Shown here: in pieces, positions 1 to 7,200 of the stretch
Layout of the letters: each line of letters opens with the position of its first letter
Numbering within the stretch: the first letter of the stretch is position 1
Virus record (IMG/VR): IMGVR_UViG_3300035698_015276
Span: 1-21,305 of that record
From: a virus
Length of the DNA stretch: 21,305 bases
Reading direction: 5' to 3' (one strand)
Notes under the pieces: generated by a model
What the model saw: the letters and a program-made list of their open reading frames with translations, nothing else
What the model was told of the DNA's origin: nothing
Database searches by the model: none
Program-made: the position numbers and the translations under genes

Positions 1-2
1 CT

Positions 3-34
3 TGACATTAATATAGTTATCATTTTTGTCCTTT
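3..34. repeat. 32-bp direct repeat, left copy
   Basis: This is an exact copy of positions 191-222 (it starts TGACATTAATATAG and ends TTTGTCCTTT). It is preceded at 1-6 by CTTGAC, one unit of the hexamer array found at 69-194. This suggests the window begins just inside a second array that is joined to the repeat in the same way, giving a repeat period of 188 bp. No gene is apparent between 35 and 68. Confidence 0.9.
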
Positions 35-68
35 TTCTACAAAGTTCTTTCTTTTAATTTAATATGCT

Positions 69-190
<122 letters not shown>

Positions 191-194
<4 letters not shown>

Positions 195-222
195 ATTAAT
201 ATAGTTATCATTTTTGTCCTTT
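191..222. repeat. 32-bp direct repeat, right copy
   Basis: Identical to positions 3-34. The copy overlaps the last hexamer unit and the final codons and stop (208-210) of the minus-strand gene at 208-552. The gene's tail is therefore contained in the repeated unit, which suggests the left copy is a duplicated gene end. Confidence 0.9.
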
Positions 223-552
223 AGGTAAATTGTGTTTCCATTCACAACCATCTACAACAGTATCAAGATTAAAAAACCAATCACCAACTTCTTCATACTC
301 CTTTATTTTTCCTTCTTTTACAAATTGCATAAATCTTCCGCTATCTGCAATCCATAAAGCCCTTTTAAGAAAAACAAATTTACCAACAATTTTAACAACC
401 TTTCCAACAAGATGATATGTAACTGTCCTTACAAAAACATTTTTTCCTATGAAATCCTCATAACAATTAATATCTACAACATTTTCGTCCACAAGCTGTT
501 CCTTGATCTTCTCATATGTTTCGTCTGAAATTTCTATTGTTCTTGTTTTCAT
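208..552 (-). CDS. Small phage protein of unknown function
   Basis: A 114-residue soluble protein with no signal peptide or membrane segment. The first 20 residues (EISDETYEKIKEQL) look like the strand-helix start seen in several small phage proteins and ribbon-helix-helix factors, but the rest does not match that fold. A hydrophobic beta-rich centre (residues 40-60) is followed by RALWIADSGRFMQF and an acidic end. The start is well supported by AAAGGAGAAAAGACATG, a leader shared by three other genes here. Its own promoter lies at 596-622. The TGA stop is followed immediately by TAA. The last coding bases fall inside the 32-bp direct repeat and abut the hexamer array. I do not recognise a function. 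Confidence 0.8.
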   Translation of the reverse strand: MKTRTIEISDETYEKIKEQLVDENVVDINCYEDFIGKNVFVRTVTYHLVGKVVKIVGKFVFLKRALWIADSGRFMQFVKEGKIKEYEEVGDWFFNLDTVVDGCEWKHNLPKGQK

Positions 553-595
553 GTCTTTTCTCCTTTGTTAATATTAATTTTCATTATGTAATAAG

Positions 596-622
596 TCTAT
601 AGTATGACCACGATATTGTAAA
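596..622 (-). promoter_or_regulatory. Minus-strand promoter for the gene at 208-552
   Basis: On the minus strand TTTACA (617-622) and TATAGA (596-601) are separated by 15 bases that contain CGTGGTCATAC. The spacer carries TGGT at the same position as in the promoters near 8.0, 16.27, 19.65 and 19.74 kb. Confidence 0.6.
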
Positions 623-637
623 GCTTTTTATTTTGAT

Positions 638-1672
638 TTATAACATTTTCATTATGTCTATCATGTTTGGTATTGCTTGTTTACCTTTGCAAGATAATTC
701 CCTTCTTTTCATATCTAAGAAATCTTTTGCTCTAACTTCATCTTTTACACACTCTTCTAAAGTGTCTATTAAATCGCTCCAGTTTTCATATCTAAATCTG
801 TCATTATACATCTCAGTATAGCTAAGTCTATCAGGAACTATAGGAAAGCAATCATTAAATACTGCTTCTTGTATCGCGATTCCCCACGTCTCTTGTTCCG
901 CAAACGATATAGCAATTTTAGAACGAGCTAGGAGGAGATAATATTGTATTTTACTTGTACAATGATCTTTAGTTTTTAAAAACTCCCAATCCTTAAATAT
1001 AGGATGTGTCTTTAATTCTATTTTCAACCTTTCAAATAAGTCTGGTCTTTTTTCTTCATCAAGTCTATGAGGAAATACAATAATATTCTCTTTTACAACA
1101 TGTTGATTAAACTTCCTATTGTAGTTAATCTCCTCTTCCATAATTGGGAACCCTGTAACTTCGATTTTTCTATGATCGACTTTTCTCATCTGTTGAATTA
1201 AATGTCTATGATACTCTGTTGCCACAAAGATTTTGTCTGCAATTTCAAACCAACTTTCTTCTAGTTTTTTACCCCAACTCCACATACATTTCTTAGCTAA
1301 GAAATCATTAGGATCATATGTACCAGCATGAAGACAAGAGCAGATTTTTATTTTCAAATTCATTCCGTCTCTGATATACGCTAACATTTCAAGTCCTGGA
1401 AACCATCCATCCAACATCAGAATAGTATCCCCATCTTTTATCTCTTTTGTGTAAATTGCTTTACAGAGTTTTTGTAGCTGAGTAGCTTTATAATAATTCG
1501 TTCCTATTACATCCAGAAATGCACCCGTTTCAATTTTATCTGTTAAAGGCTCCCCTGCTATTACAATGTAATCCAAACCTTGTTTATCAAACTCTTGTTT
1601 AAACCATCTTAACCATTGATTAGAATATCTCTCCTCCAAAGGTTCTATTGGTACTAATATTATTCTACCCAT
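638..1672 (-). CDS. GT-B glycosyltransferase-like protein (GT4 type)
   Basis: A 344-residue cytoplasmic protein resembling group 1 (GT4-like) glycosyltransferases, which move a sugar from a nucleotide-sugar donor. The C-terminal half has PHRLDEEKRPD (about residues 201-211), like the GRL..EK donor-side motif, and the EX7E pair E261/E269 inside ETWGIAIQEA, followed by FPIVPDRLSYTEM. The N-terminus MGRIILVPIEPLEERY fits a first Rossmann domain. The ATG at 1672 is chosen over one at 1720 because AAGGAG lies 9 bases before it. The start overlaps the end of the HNH gene (1660-2154), so the ribosome site lies inside that gene. The acceptor is unknown: modified DNA, a host surface sugar or a protein are all possible. 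The family is fairly sure, the role is not. Confidence 0.75.
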   Translation of the reverse strand: MGRIILVPIEPLEERYSNQWLRWFKQEFDKQGLDYIVIAGEPLTDKIETGAFLDVIGTNYYKATQLQKLCKAIYTKEIKDGDTILMLDGWFPGLEMLAYIRDGMNLKIKICSCLHAGTYDPNDFLAKKCMWSWGKKLEESWFEIADKIFVATEYHRHLIQQMRKVDHRKIEVTGFPIMEEEINYNRKFNQHVVKENIIVFPHRLDEEKRPDLFERLKIELKTHPIFKDWEFLKTKDHCTSKIQYYLLLARSKIAISFAEQETWGIAIQEAVFNDCFPIVPDRLSYTEMYNDRFRYENWSDLIDTLEECVKDEVRAKDFLDMKRRELSCKGKQAIPNMIDIMKML

Positions 1673-2154
1673 TTGTAACATCTCCTTTTTAAAATTTTTC
1701 CTATATTTTGTATCGAGCAAGAGTACTTTTCCGCCAATTCTCTTTTAGTACTTTTTGAGTTTCTAATAAATGTAACATTCTCTTTTGTTAATTTACCATT
1801 CCAAACTTTTTTAACTTGTCTAGTAATTTTAGAGTGTTCTAAAGGAGAAATATATTCCAAATTATTTATTTTGTTATTTCTCTTGTTTCCGTCTATATGA
1901 TGACAATGATATCCTTCTGACCTAGGACCTATAAATGTAAGAGCTATTAAAGTATGTAAAGCTCTATGTATAGGTTTTCCTTTTACACATAGCAAAATAC
2001 ATAAATATCCCCCTGTTGTTAAATTAAGATAGGGTTGTAAAATTCTATCTTCTTTATAATAAAAAACAGTTTCTTTTTTACGTTTAATTTGCCCTAAATT
2101 ACTTACTCGATAATAATCCCCATACCCTGGAACATCTTTCCATATTTCTTTCAT
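1660..2154 (-). CDS. NUMOD4/HNH homing endonuclease, copy 1
   Basis: A 164-residue free-standing homing endonuclease. It has an N-terminal NUMOD4 motif (EIWKDVPGYGDYYRVSNLG, residues 3-21), an HNH nuclease core HHIDGNKRNNKINNLEY (85-101) with the expected His-His, Asp and Asn residues intact, and a C-terminal helix-turn-helix of the ELAEKYSCSIQNIGKIL type (139-155). Such enzymes nick or cut DNA at a specific site and spread their own gene. It has its own promoter (2188-2216) and ribosome site AAGGGG. The leader and first codons closely match copy 2 at 2828-3304. Its last 13 bases overlap the glycosyltransferase start, and its terminal codons supply that gene's ribosome site. Confidence 0.92.
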   Translation of the reverse strand: MKEIWKDVPGYGDYYRVSNLGQIKRKKETVFYYKEDRILQPYLNLTTGGYLCILLCVKGKPIHRALHTLIALTFIGPRSEGYHCHHIDGNKRNNKINNLEYISPLEHSKITRQVKKVWNGKLTKENVTFIRNSKSTKRELAEKYSCSIQNIGKILKRRCYKWVE

Positions 2155-2187
2155 ACTATACCCCTTATTAAATTAATGATTATAAAA

Positions 2188-2216
2188 AGTATAGCATAAT
2201 TAATAAACCGTGTCAA
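2188..2216 (-). promoter_or_regulatory. Promoter of HNH copy 1
   Basis: On the minus strand TTGACA (2211-2216) is 17 bases from TATACT (2188-2193). The spacer ends in TTATGC and the sequence after the -10 box is T-rich. The arrangement is closely similar to that upstream of HNH copy 2. Confidence 0.8.
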
Positions 2217-2250
2217 TATATAACTTATTAACCTACAAATACGATTATTT

Positions 2251-2484
2251 TCATATTGTCCTCACTATTTCAATATCGTTTTGAATATCATCGCCCATAG
2301 GTTCACAATTAAACTTTCTACCAAAATAAGTTAAATTTCCTACTCCGACTTTTTTTAGCACAGTTTCTTCTGTATCTCCCCATTCAAAAAGTATTTCTGT
2401 GGAACCATAATAATTTACTTTCTTTTCATCCGTAAAAACAGGCCTATTCCAATCATCTATCCCTACAAAGTTAATTTTCTTCAT
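2251..2484 (-). CDS. Small conserved-looking phage protein
   Basis: A 77-residue soluble acidic protein. It contains VGIDDWNRPVFTDEKK near the start, YYGSTEILFEWGDTEE in the middle and YFGRKFNCEPMGDD near the end, a pattern I recall from hypothetical proteins of Gram-positive phages. It has no catalytic motif I can name. The start ATG overlaps the TGA stop of the upstream gene by one base (TGATG), so translation is probably coupled. The TGA stop is followed two codons later by TAA. Function unknown. Confidence 0.75.
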   Translation of the reverse strand: MKKINFVGIDDWNRPVFTDEKKVNYYGSTEILFEWGDTEETVLKKVGVGNLTYFGRKFNCEPMGDDIQNDIEIVRTI

Positions 2485-2717
2485 CAGTGTACACTCTCTT
2501 TCTTTTCATCTGTTTTTGGTATTTTACCATTATTATACTCAATATGTCTTTTCATCACATCCAAAGTATCTGTGAGTATTTTAATTCTTTGTTGTTGTAA
2601 CTCAGCTACTCGTGCTAATTCCGCAATCTTTTCATTTTTTATTTTTAATATACTATCAAAATCATCAATTAATGCTCCCCATTCTTTGAGTGTCTTGGTT
2701 CTTATAAGCCTTAACAT
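2484..2717 (-). CDS. Small coiled-coil protein
   Basis: A 77-residue protein with a long predicted helix: residues 22-60 run in heptad-like form through IKNEKIAELARVAELQQQ and on to MKRHIEY. Both ends are charged. It starts at ATG 2717 with AAAGGG five bases upstream, and overlaps the next gene (2251-2484) by one base. The 110 bases upstream hold only a weak TACAAT-like -10 box with no convincing -35, so it may be read from the HNH copy 2 transcript. Function unknown; it may be a small DNA- or protein-binding accessory factor. Confidence 0.7.
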   Translation of the reverse strand: MLRLIRTKTLKEWGALIDDFDSILKIKNEKIAELARVAELQQQRIKILTDTLDVMKRHIEYNNGKIPKTDEKKESVH

Positions 2718-2827
2718 TTTGCCCTTTCTTGCTAAATTGTATATGAAACATGAAAATTTTTACTAAATATCACGTCGATATCTTAACGATACCACATTAT
2801 TTTTGACTTAGCTATACATAGTGTTAG

Positions 2828-3304
2828 CTAAATATATTTATAGCATTTCCTACGCTTTATACAGTTTATATGATTTACAGAGACGTTATATTTTTTGGCC
2901 AAAACTTCTCCTGTTTCTAGAGATTCTCTTATATCTAAAACCTCTTGTTCATTAAATTTACTTTTTCGATTACCTTCTAGTAAAGAAAAAAGTACATTTT
3001 GAGAAGCGGTACAATACGTAATATTCCTTTCAGTATTATCATATATGTTATGATTTTTATGATGTATAGCATAATCTTTAGGTCTCGGCCCTATAAATGC
3101 TAATGCTACCAAAACATGTACAGGATATTGCTTAACATACCCATCTACAGAAAACTTTACTCCGTAATAATCATTTCCTTGAACAAAGTTTTTCATTATT
3201 TTCCCTTTTGTACGACCAAATCTAGGTAAACTTTTAACTTTTCCTAAATTACTTACTTGGTAACATCCTTCATACCCAGGTATATCCTTCCATATTTCTT
3301 TCAT
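2828..3304 (-). CDS. NUMOD4/HNH homing endonuclease, copy 2 (altered HNH core)
   Basis: A 158-residue paralog of copy 1. The NUMOD4 motif (EIWKDIPGYEGCYQVSNLG) is at residues 3-21, the HNH region HHKNHNIYDNTERNITYCT at 81-99, and a C-terminal helix-turn-helix VLAKKYNVSVNHINCIKRR lies near 133-152. Where copies 1 and 3 have His-His-x-Asp, this copy has His-His-Lys-Asn, so the usual Asp is missing and activity may be reduced or lost. The ribosome site AAGGAG and the start MKEIWKD match copy 1. It stands alone between small phage genes and the radical SAM gene, as expected of an inserted mobile gene. Confidence 0.9.
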   Translation of the reverse strand: MKEIWKDIPGYEGCYQVSNLGKVKSLPRFGRTKGKIMKNFVQGNDYYGVKFSVDGYVKQYPVHVLVALAFIGPRPKDYAIHHKNHNIYDNTERNITYCTASQNVLFSLLEGNRKSKFNEQEVLDIRESLETGEVLAKKYNVSVNHINCIKRRKCYKYI

Positions 3305-3337
3305 GCTATACTCCTTATTTTATTAGTAGTTACAAAA

Positions 3338-3372
3338 AGTGTAGCATAAAAATAAAAATAAAACCTTGTCAA
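3338..3372 (-). promoter_or_regulatory. Promoter-like region of HNH copy 2 with long spacer
   Basis: On the minus strand TTGACA (3367-3372) and TACACT (3338-3343) are 23 bases apart, six more than in the homologous region of HNH copy 1. The extra length sits in a TTTTTATTTTTA run, consistent with slippage of one six-base unit. As it stands the spacing is poor for a sigma-70 type promoter. Confidence 0.5.
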
Positions 3373-3381
3373 TAGCAAATG

Positions 3382-4728
3382 CTAGGATGTTATGAAATTT
3401 AACCGACAACATATCGCCAAATAAGTAATGCCCTCCTCGATAGTGCATAGTTTTTCAACCTCTACCATATGACATAATGCTTCACCCATCTTCATAGTAT
3501 TAAACTCAATAGGGGATGGTAATAAGTTAGGTAAATTATACAAGTCAAACCATTTACCAAAGTCGTAGGTACTTTTATTTAAATTCGCCAAGTCAACTTT
3601 TGCATGTATTCTGTCATCAAGTAAACTCATAGGTATAAAAGAAGGGATTAATCTTATTCTTCTGCTTGTAATATTAAGCCCCAACCCTTGTCTTTTTTCA
3701 TAATCCTTTACACCTGCATACCATTGAAAGAACTGACCTAATCCACCTTCCGTACTATTAGTTTGGATACGTCCATACAACTCTTCCATCTTATATCCAT
3801 ACTCTCTAAGAAACTCCCCTGTTTTGTTTAATGAGCTTATTGTTTCTCCAGGAAAGAAGGATAATGTTAACCAGAATATATTAGCTTCAGTCTTTTTAAA
3901 TAAACCAGCCAATTCTATATACTTAGCTAATTTAACTTTACCCATATCTTTTGCAAGTTTTTCATCAGCTGTTTCAAATCCTACTTCTATTAATTTAAGA
4001 CCTGCTCTGTCTATTATATCGACTCCATACTCGTCTACAAATTTAAGCAAAGTACCTACATGAGCCATAGCTATGAGTTGAAAATCTACATCCGACTTCT
4101 CTATCCAACTCAGTATTGCATATGCTCTATGTTTATCCCAAAAGAAGTCCTCATCTGTAAAATGTATATTTGTAACTCCTTGCTCTACACAAGAATCAAA
4201 CATCATTTGAACATCTAACATATCGGGCCATATTCTATTTCTATTACAATTCACAGTTGAAGGGCAAAAGTTACAACCCATAGGACAACCATAACTTGTG
4301 CATAGAGGATACACTTGACCTTCATACTTAGATAAATGCATATCGCAATCGCTTAATAGTAGGTATTTAAAATCCTTGTAATACTTGGGATAATTAATAA
4401 TACCCTTCAAAATAGCGGTGTCTGGTACAATATATACAGGAAAATGAAACTCTTTAATAAGTGCATAATATCCGAAAAACTTTACATTACCTCTAAGGTA
4501 TCTTTTGAGTACTGTGCATATCTCTATTTGGGGCTCAGACCATAAAGCGATATAGTAATTATCTGCTTCAGGTAAATTGTCTATATCTGCCACTGTAAAG
4601 TTTTCAATCAGCTTTACCTTTTTATTGTTTGCTCTCATTGAGCTATACAGAATGTAAGGTAAATAACAGAAAGAACCCCTATTGAATTCCGTACTTGCTG
4701 GATCTATTATTACTGTATTATATTTCAT
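3382..4728 (-). CDS. Radical SAM enzyme, BchE/B12-type layout
   Basis: A 448-residue radical SAM protein. The iron-sulfur cluster motif CX3CX2C is at C148, C152 and C155 (YGCPMGCNFCPS). It is followed by FTDEDFFWDKHRAY, typical of the radical SAM proteins that carry an N-terminal cobalamin-binding-like domain. Residues 1-140 have the alternating strand-helix pattern of such a domain, but I see no clear DxHxxG cobalamin motif, so B12 use is doubtful. Such enzymes perform radical methylations, thiolations or rearrangements. It starts at ATG 4728 after AAGGAGAGAAA, as the last gene of the block containing FolE and the QueD-like protein. A role in modifying a 7-deazaguanine base is possible but inferred. 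The substrate cannot be read from the sequence. Confidence 0.85.
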   Translation of the reverse strand: MKYNTVIIDPASTEFNRGSFCYLPYILYSSMRANNKKVKLIENFTVADIDNLPEADNYYIALWSEPQIEICTVLKRYLRGNVKFFGYYALIKEFHFPVYIVPDTAILKGIINYPKYYKDFKYLLLSDCDMHLSKYEGQVYPLCTSYGCPMGCNFCPSTVNCNRNRIWPDMLDVQMMFDSCVEQGVTNIHFTDEDFFWDKHRAYAILSWIEKSDVDFQLIAMAHVGTLLKFVDEYGVDIIDRAGLKLIEVGFETADEKLAKDMGKVKLAKYIELAGLFKKTEANIFWLTLSFFPGETISSLNKTGEFLREYGYKMEELYGRIQTNSTEGGLGQFFQWYAGVKDYEKRQGLGLNITSRRIRLIPSFIPMSLLDDRIHAKVDLANLNKSTYDFGKWFDLYNLPNLLPSPIEFNTMKMGEALCHMVEVEKLCTIEEGITYLAICCRLNFITS

Positions 4729-4775
4729 TTTCTCTCCTTTCGAAACACCAAGCTTCCATAGTTTCTACTACTATT

Positions 4776-4877
4776 TTATTTCCACCACCACCATTCTTTT
4801 TGATGCTTTTTACAATAGTCTGACGAGTAATGTATACATTGATCACATGTGAAGAAATTATATATCAATGCACTCAT
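4776..4877 (-). CDS. 33-residue zinc-finger-like peptide with WWWWK end
   Basis: A very short gene reading MSALIYNFFTCDQCIHYSSD and then YCKKHQKEWWWWK. Cysteines 11, 14 and 22 and histidine 25 form a CX2C...CX2H zinc-binding pattern. The start ATG overlaps the TGA stop of the preceding gene in an ATGA arrangement, a strong sign of translational coupling and evidence that this TGA is a true stop. Four consecutive TGG codons close the peptide. It lies between the QueD-like gene and the radical SAM gene. Function unknown; a small accessory subunit is possible. Confidence 0.65.
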   Translation of the reverse strand: MSALIYNFFTCDQCIHYSSDYCKKHQKEWWWWK

Positions 4878-5236
4878 ATCTTAATCTCCTCTTCAAACAT
4901 TTCTGCACCATTCTCATTATCTTCCATCACCCTCACATAACTAGCATTAAAGAAAACTATAAAAGTTTTACAAATCATTTCACAACTTTCTTGTCCTATA
5001 TCTTTTCCTTCCCAAAAATCATGTATATATGCAGTGATATCGTTTTTCATATTAATGAACTCAATATCTCTATCTTCATGAGATACAGGAAATTTAAGTC
5101 TAAGATAAAATGTATGCCTATGCGGATTTTTTAGATAATTTACTTCTTTTATGGGGCATTTAGACCAACAATGTACGGCAGAAAAACTAGTGTTAATTAT
5201 GATATTCGTGGAACGATTAACGATTTTAGAGTTCAT
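4874..5236 (-). CDS. Divergent QueD/PTPS-like (T-fold) protein
   Basis: A 120-residue protein that I read as a distant relative of 6-pyruvoyl-tetrahydropterin synthase/QueD. The zinc triad appears conserved as H22 in FSAVH and H39/H41 in PHRHTF, matching FSxxH and HGH of true QueD. IEFINMK (residues 58-64) matches the [DE]Fxx[LM]K strand, SCEMI matches the TAEN region, and VRVMEDNENGAE matches the C-terminal Glu region. C27 lies before the HxH but not at the CxxxHGH spacing, so the chemistry may differ. The start has AGGAGACATTAAAT before ATG. It follows FolE by 25 bases, so its substrate could be the FolE product dihydroneopterin triphosphate or a later intermediate. A canonical QueD is encoded separately at 7197-7619. 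Confidence 0.6.
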   Translation of the reverse strand: MNSKIVNRSTNIIINTSFSAVHCWSKCPIKEVNYLKNPHRHTFYLRLKFPVSHEDRDIEFINMKNDITAYIHDFWEGKDIGQESCEMICKTFIVFFNASYVRVMEDNENGAEMFEEEIKI

Positions 5237-5261
5237 ATTTAATGTCTCCTAAAAATTAAAA

Positions 5262-5822
5262 TTAAAGCTTAATCATACTTAGGACTTTTTCTTCCAATAA
5301 ACTATTCGTTTTGAATATACCAGAAACAACTGAGGTTACCATATTAGAACTAGGTTGTTTTACTCCTCGTACAGCCATACAATTATGTGATGCTTTCATC
5401 AATATCATAGAACCTTTCGGCTTAATATTTTCATTAAAACAATTTATGATTTCATGGCACAGATTCTCTTGTATTTGTGGTCTTGCAGAGTAATGTTCTA
5501 TAACTCTTGCTAATTTAGAAACACCAACTAATTTCTTATCTGGTATATATGCTATATATGCAAAACCAGTAAAAGGAAGAAAGTGATGCGAACAAGTGGA
5601 TACAAAAGATACTTTATCCGCCATAATTATCTGGTCATAACCTTCTTTATTAGGGAAGTCTTTCCAGTCAGAGAATTCTTTACCTACGTTTTTAAAGAAT
5701 TCTCTGCAATACATTTTTGCAACTCTCTTGGGAGTTTCGGTTAAGTTGGGGTCATCCAAAGACAACCCCAACCCATCCTCAAGTAGAGTTTGCATAGCAA
5801 GTTCTACTAATTTTTCATTCAT
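5262..5822 (-). CDS. folE: GTP cyclohydrolase I
   Basis: A 186-residue GTP cyclohydrolase I, which opens GTP and rearranges it to 7,8-dihydroneopterin triphosphate, the first step of both folate and 7-deazaguanine synthesis. The zinc ligands are C77 and H80 in STCSHHFLPFTG and C148 in SHNCMAVRG. GVSKLARVIEHYSARPQIQE (residues 100-119) is the family signature. The length fits the bacterial enzyme (about 185-220). The start ATG at 5822 overlaps the TAA of the upstream gene (TAATG). In phages this gene with queD and queE feeds synthesis of modified guanine for DNA, or queuosine precursors. No folate genes are nearby, supporting the deazaguanine route. Confidence 0.97.
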   Translation of the reverse strand: MNEKLVELAMQTLLEDGLGLSLDDPNLTETPKRVAKMYCREFFKNVGKEFSDWKDFPNKEGYDQIIMADKVSFVSTCSHHFLPFTGFAYIAYIPDKKLVGVSKLARVIEHYSARPQIQENLCHEIINCFNENIKPKGSMILMKASHNCMAVRGVKQPSSNMVTSVVSGIFKTNSLLEEKVLSMIKL

Positions 5823-6394
5823 TATACTGTAGCTCCCTCCGCTACTTCTACTACAGAACCCTCTTTCTTGATCTTCTTTACAGCAATATTCACATAAATT
5901 ATTGATCTACTCTTAATAAATTCTGCTTCAGTCTTAGGTGGAGTCTTGGCCGCATACAATGGAGTGTAAAGAGCAATCGCCGCTGTGAGTATTTCTTCAG
6001 GAGTCTTACCTTCCATACCTTTAACAAGCTCATATGCTTTCATCTCAAAGTTAGGTCCACGTGGTTTAGGATCTTTCTTTGCTTTCTTAGCTTTGATTTC
6101 TGCTTGTTCCTCAGGTGAAGGATCTTTTCCTTCTACAATGGAATTATAAAAAAGAATACATGACTCAGGGATCTTCTTTTCGTCTTCACTACCTACTGCT
6201 ACAGAATCAATACCATCAAGGAACAGGTGATACAGTTCTTCTCTTGACTTACCAACGGACATAATCTTTTCTTTAATAACACCAGACTTATTAAGTGCGC
6301 CACACTGTTTTCTGAGTTCTTTGTTACTTACAAATTCTGGACTCAGTCCTTTTGTCTCTACTACTTCTTCAACTACTTTTTTTTCATCAGCCAT
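5822..6394 (-). CDS. Unknown 190-residue phage protein
   Basis: A soluble, highly charged protein. Residues 1-15 are rich in Glu, Lys and Val; the middle holds a Lys-rich linker KAKKAKKDPKPRGPNFEMKA (residues about 102-121); the C-terminal part has a helical YELVKGMEGKTPEEILTAAI segment. I recognise no catalytic motif. The start has AAAGGAGAAATCAAATG, with a promoter-like region just upstream (6452-6481). It is the first gene of the block leading to FolE, with TAATG overlap to folE, so it is made together with that enzyme. Function unknown. Confidence 0.75.
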   Translation of the reverse strand: MADEKKVVEEVVETKGLSPEFVSNKELRKQCGALNKSGVIKEKIMSVGKSREELYHLFLDGIDSVAVGSEDEKKIPESCILFYNSIVEGKDPSPEEQAEIKAKKAKKDPKPRGPNFEMKAYELVKGMEGKTPEEILTAAIALYTPLYAAKTPPKTEAEFIKSRSIIYVNIAVKKIKKEGSVVEVAEGATV

Positions 6395-6451
6395 TTGATT
6401 TCTCCTTTGTTGTTTTTCGACGATTGTTCGCCTTGTTTAACTGTATAATTT

Positions 6452-6481
6452 ATTATAACATATGTTCGACAATTATGTCCG
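6452..6481 (-). promoter_or_regulatory. Promoter-like region before the FolE block
   Basis: On the minus strand a perfect TATAAT (6452-6457) lies 18 bases after CGGACA (6476-6481). The sequence CGAACATATGTTAT overlaps the -10 box and matches one half and part of the other half of the Gram-positive LexA/DinR box CGAACN4GTTCG. A second CGAAC lies downstream near 6426-6430. The operator reading is weak. Confidence 0.4.
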
Positions 6482-6498
6482 ATATTTTTAAATTTTTA

Positions 6499-7200
6499 TT
6501 AACGCCTCCTTTCCGTTGACTTCCAAATATATTTATGTAACTGAGTGTTAAGATACAAGTTGTGTTTTTCACGGGAAGTTAATTCTAACATCCATTCTAT
6601 TAATCTTTTGGGTGTGACTTTCCCATACATAGCAGAGATACAAAATTTAGGGCGATTATTGTAGATATTACCCTCTTCCACCACATACTTCTTAATCTCC
6701 ATTGCTACATCAAATTCCTGTCTATTTTTAACCACACATTTAATATAATCTGTATTTGTTAGTGATTTTACAAAGTTCTTATTTCTAATATCCTTTTGTT
6801 TCAAGGAAAGTGTAGGTATAAACTTACAATCCATCACCCAACTACGAACTTTATTAATTACATCATCAGGTATAGGTATTGTGCCATTGGTTTCTACAGA
6901 TATATTATAATCATTATCCCAAAGTCTATTAACAAGGGATTTAAAACCACCCATCTGCATTAAAGGTTCCCCACCAGTAATAGTAACATTTTCATTACCA
7001 TATTCTTCTACTTTGGCCATTATTTCTTTCGGTATGTAGTTTACCCAATCATCTCCGTTCTTTGTACCCCAAGTAAACTTGCTATCGCAATAATCACATC
7101 GTAAATTACAACCCTGCATACGAATGAAAGTAGTGAGAGCTCCTTGACCATGTCCTGACATTTCACCCTCTATGCTTTGGTATATCTCATTTATTTTCAA
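6499..7200 (-). CDS. queE: 7-carboxy-7-deazaguanine synthase (radical SAM)
   Basis: QueE converts 6-carboxytetrahydropterin to 7-carboxy-7-deazaguanine. The radical SAM cluster motif CNLRCDYC (CX3CX2C, C31/C35/C38 with the start chosen here) follows EIYQSIEGE and a TTFIRMQG strand, and TGGEPL is the SAM-binding segment. I choose TTG at 7200 as start because AAGAAGGAG lies six bases before it and it gives LKINEIYQSIEGE, the usual QueE beginning. A GTG at 7221 would add seven residues but has no ribosome site. The TTG overlaps the queD stop by two bases. The length of 233 residues is within the family range. Confidence 0.95.
   Translation of the reverse strand: MKINEIYQSIEGEMSGHGQGALTTFIRMQGCNLRCDYCDSKFTWGTKNGDDWVNYIPKEIMAKVEEYGNENVTITGGEPLMQMGGFKSLVNRLWDNDYNISVETNGTIPIPDDVINKVRSWVMDCKFIPTLSLKQKDIRNKNFVKSLTNTDYIKCVVKNRQEFDVAMEIKKYVVEEGNIYNNRPKFCISAMYGKVTPKRLIEWMLELTSREKHNLYLNTQLHKYIWKSTERRR

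Noticed and set aside
4729-4770. 13-codon leader ORF (MEAWCFERRENEI) before the radical SAM start
   Set aside because: It has no ribosome site of its own and simply overlaps the ribosome site and start of the next gene; no evidence for a regulatory leader.
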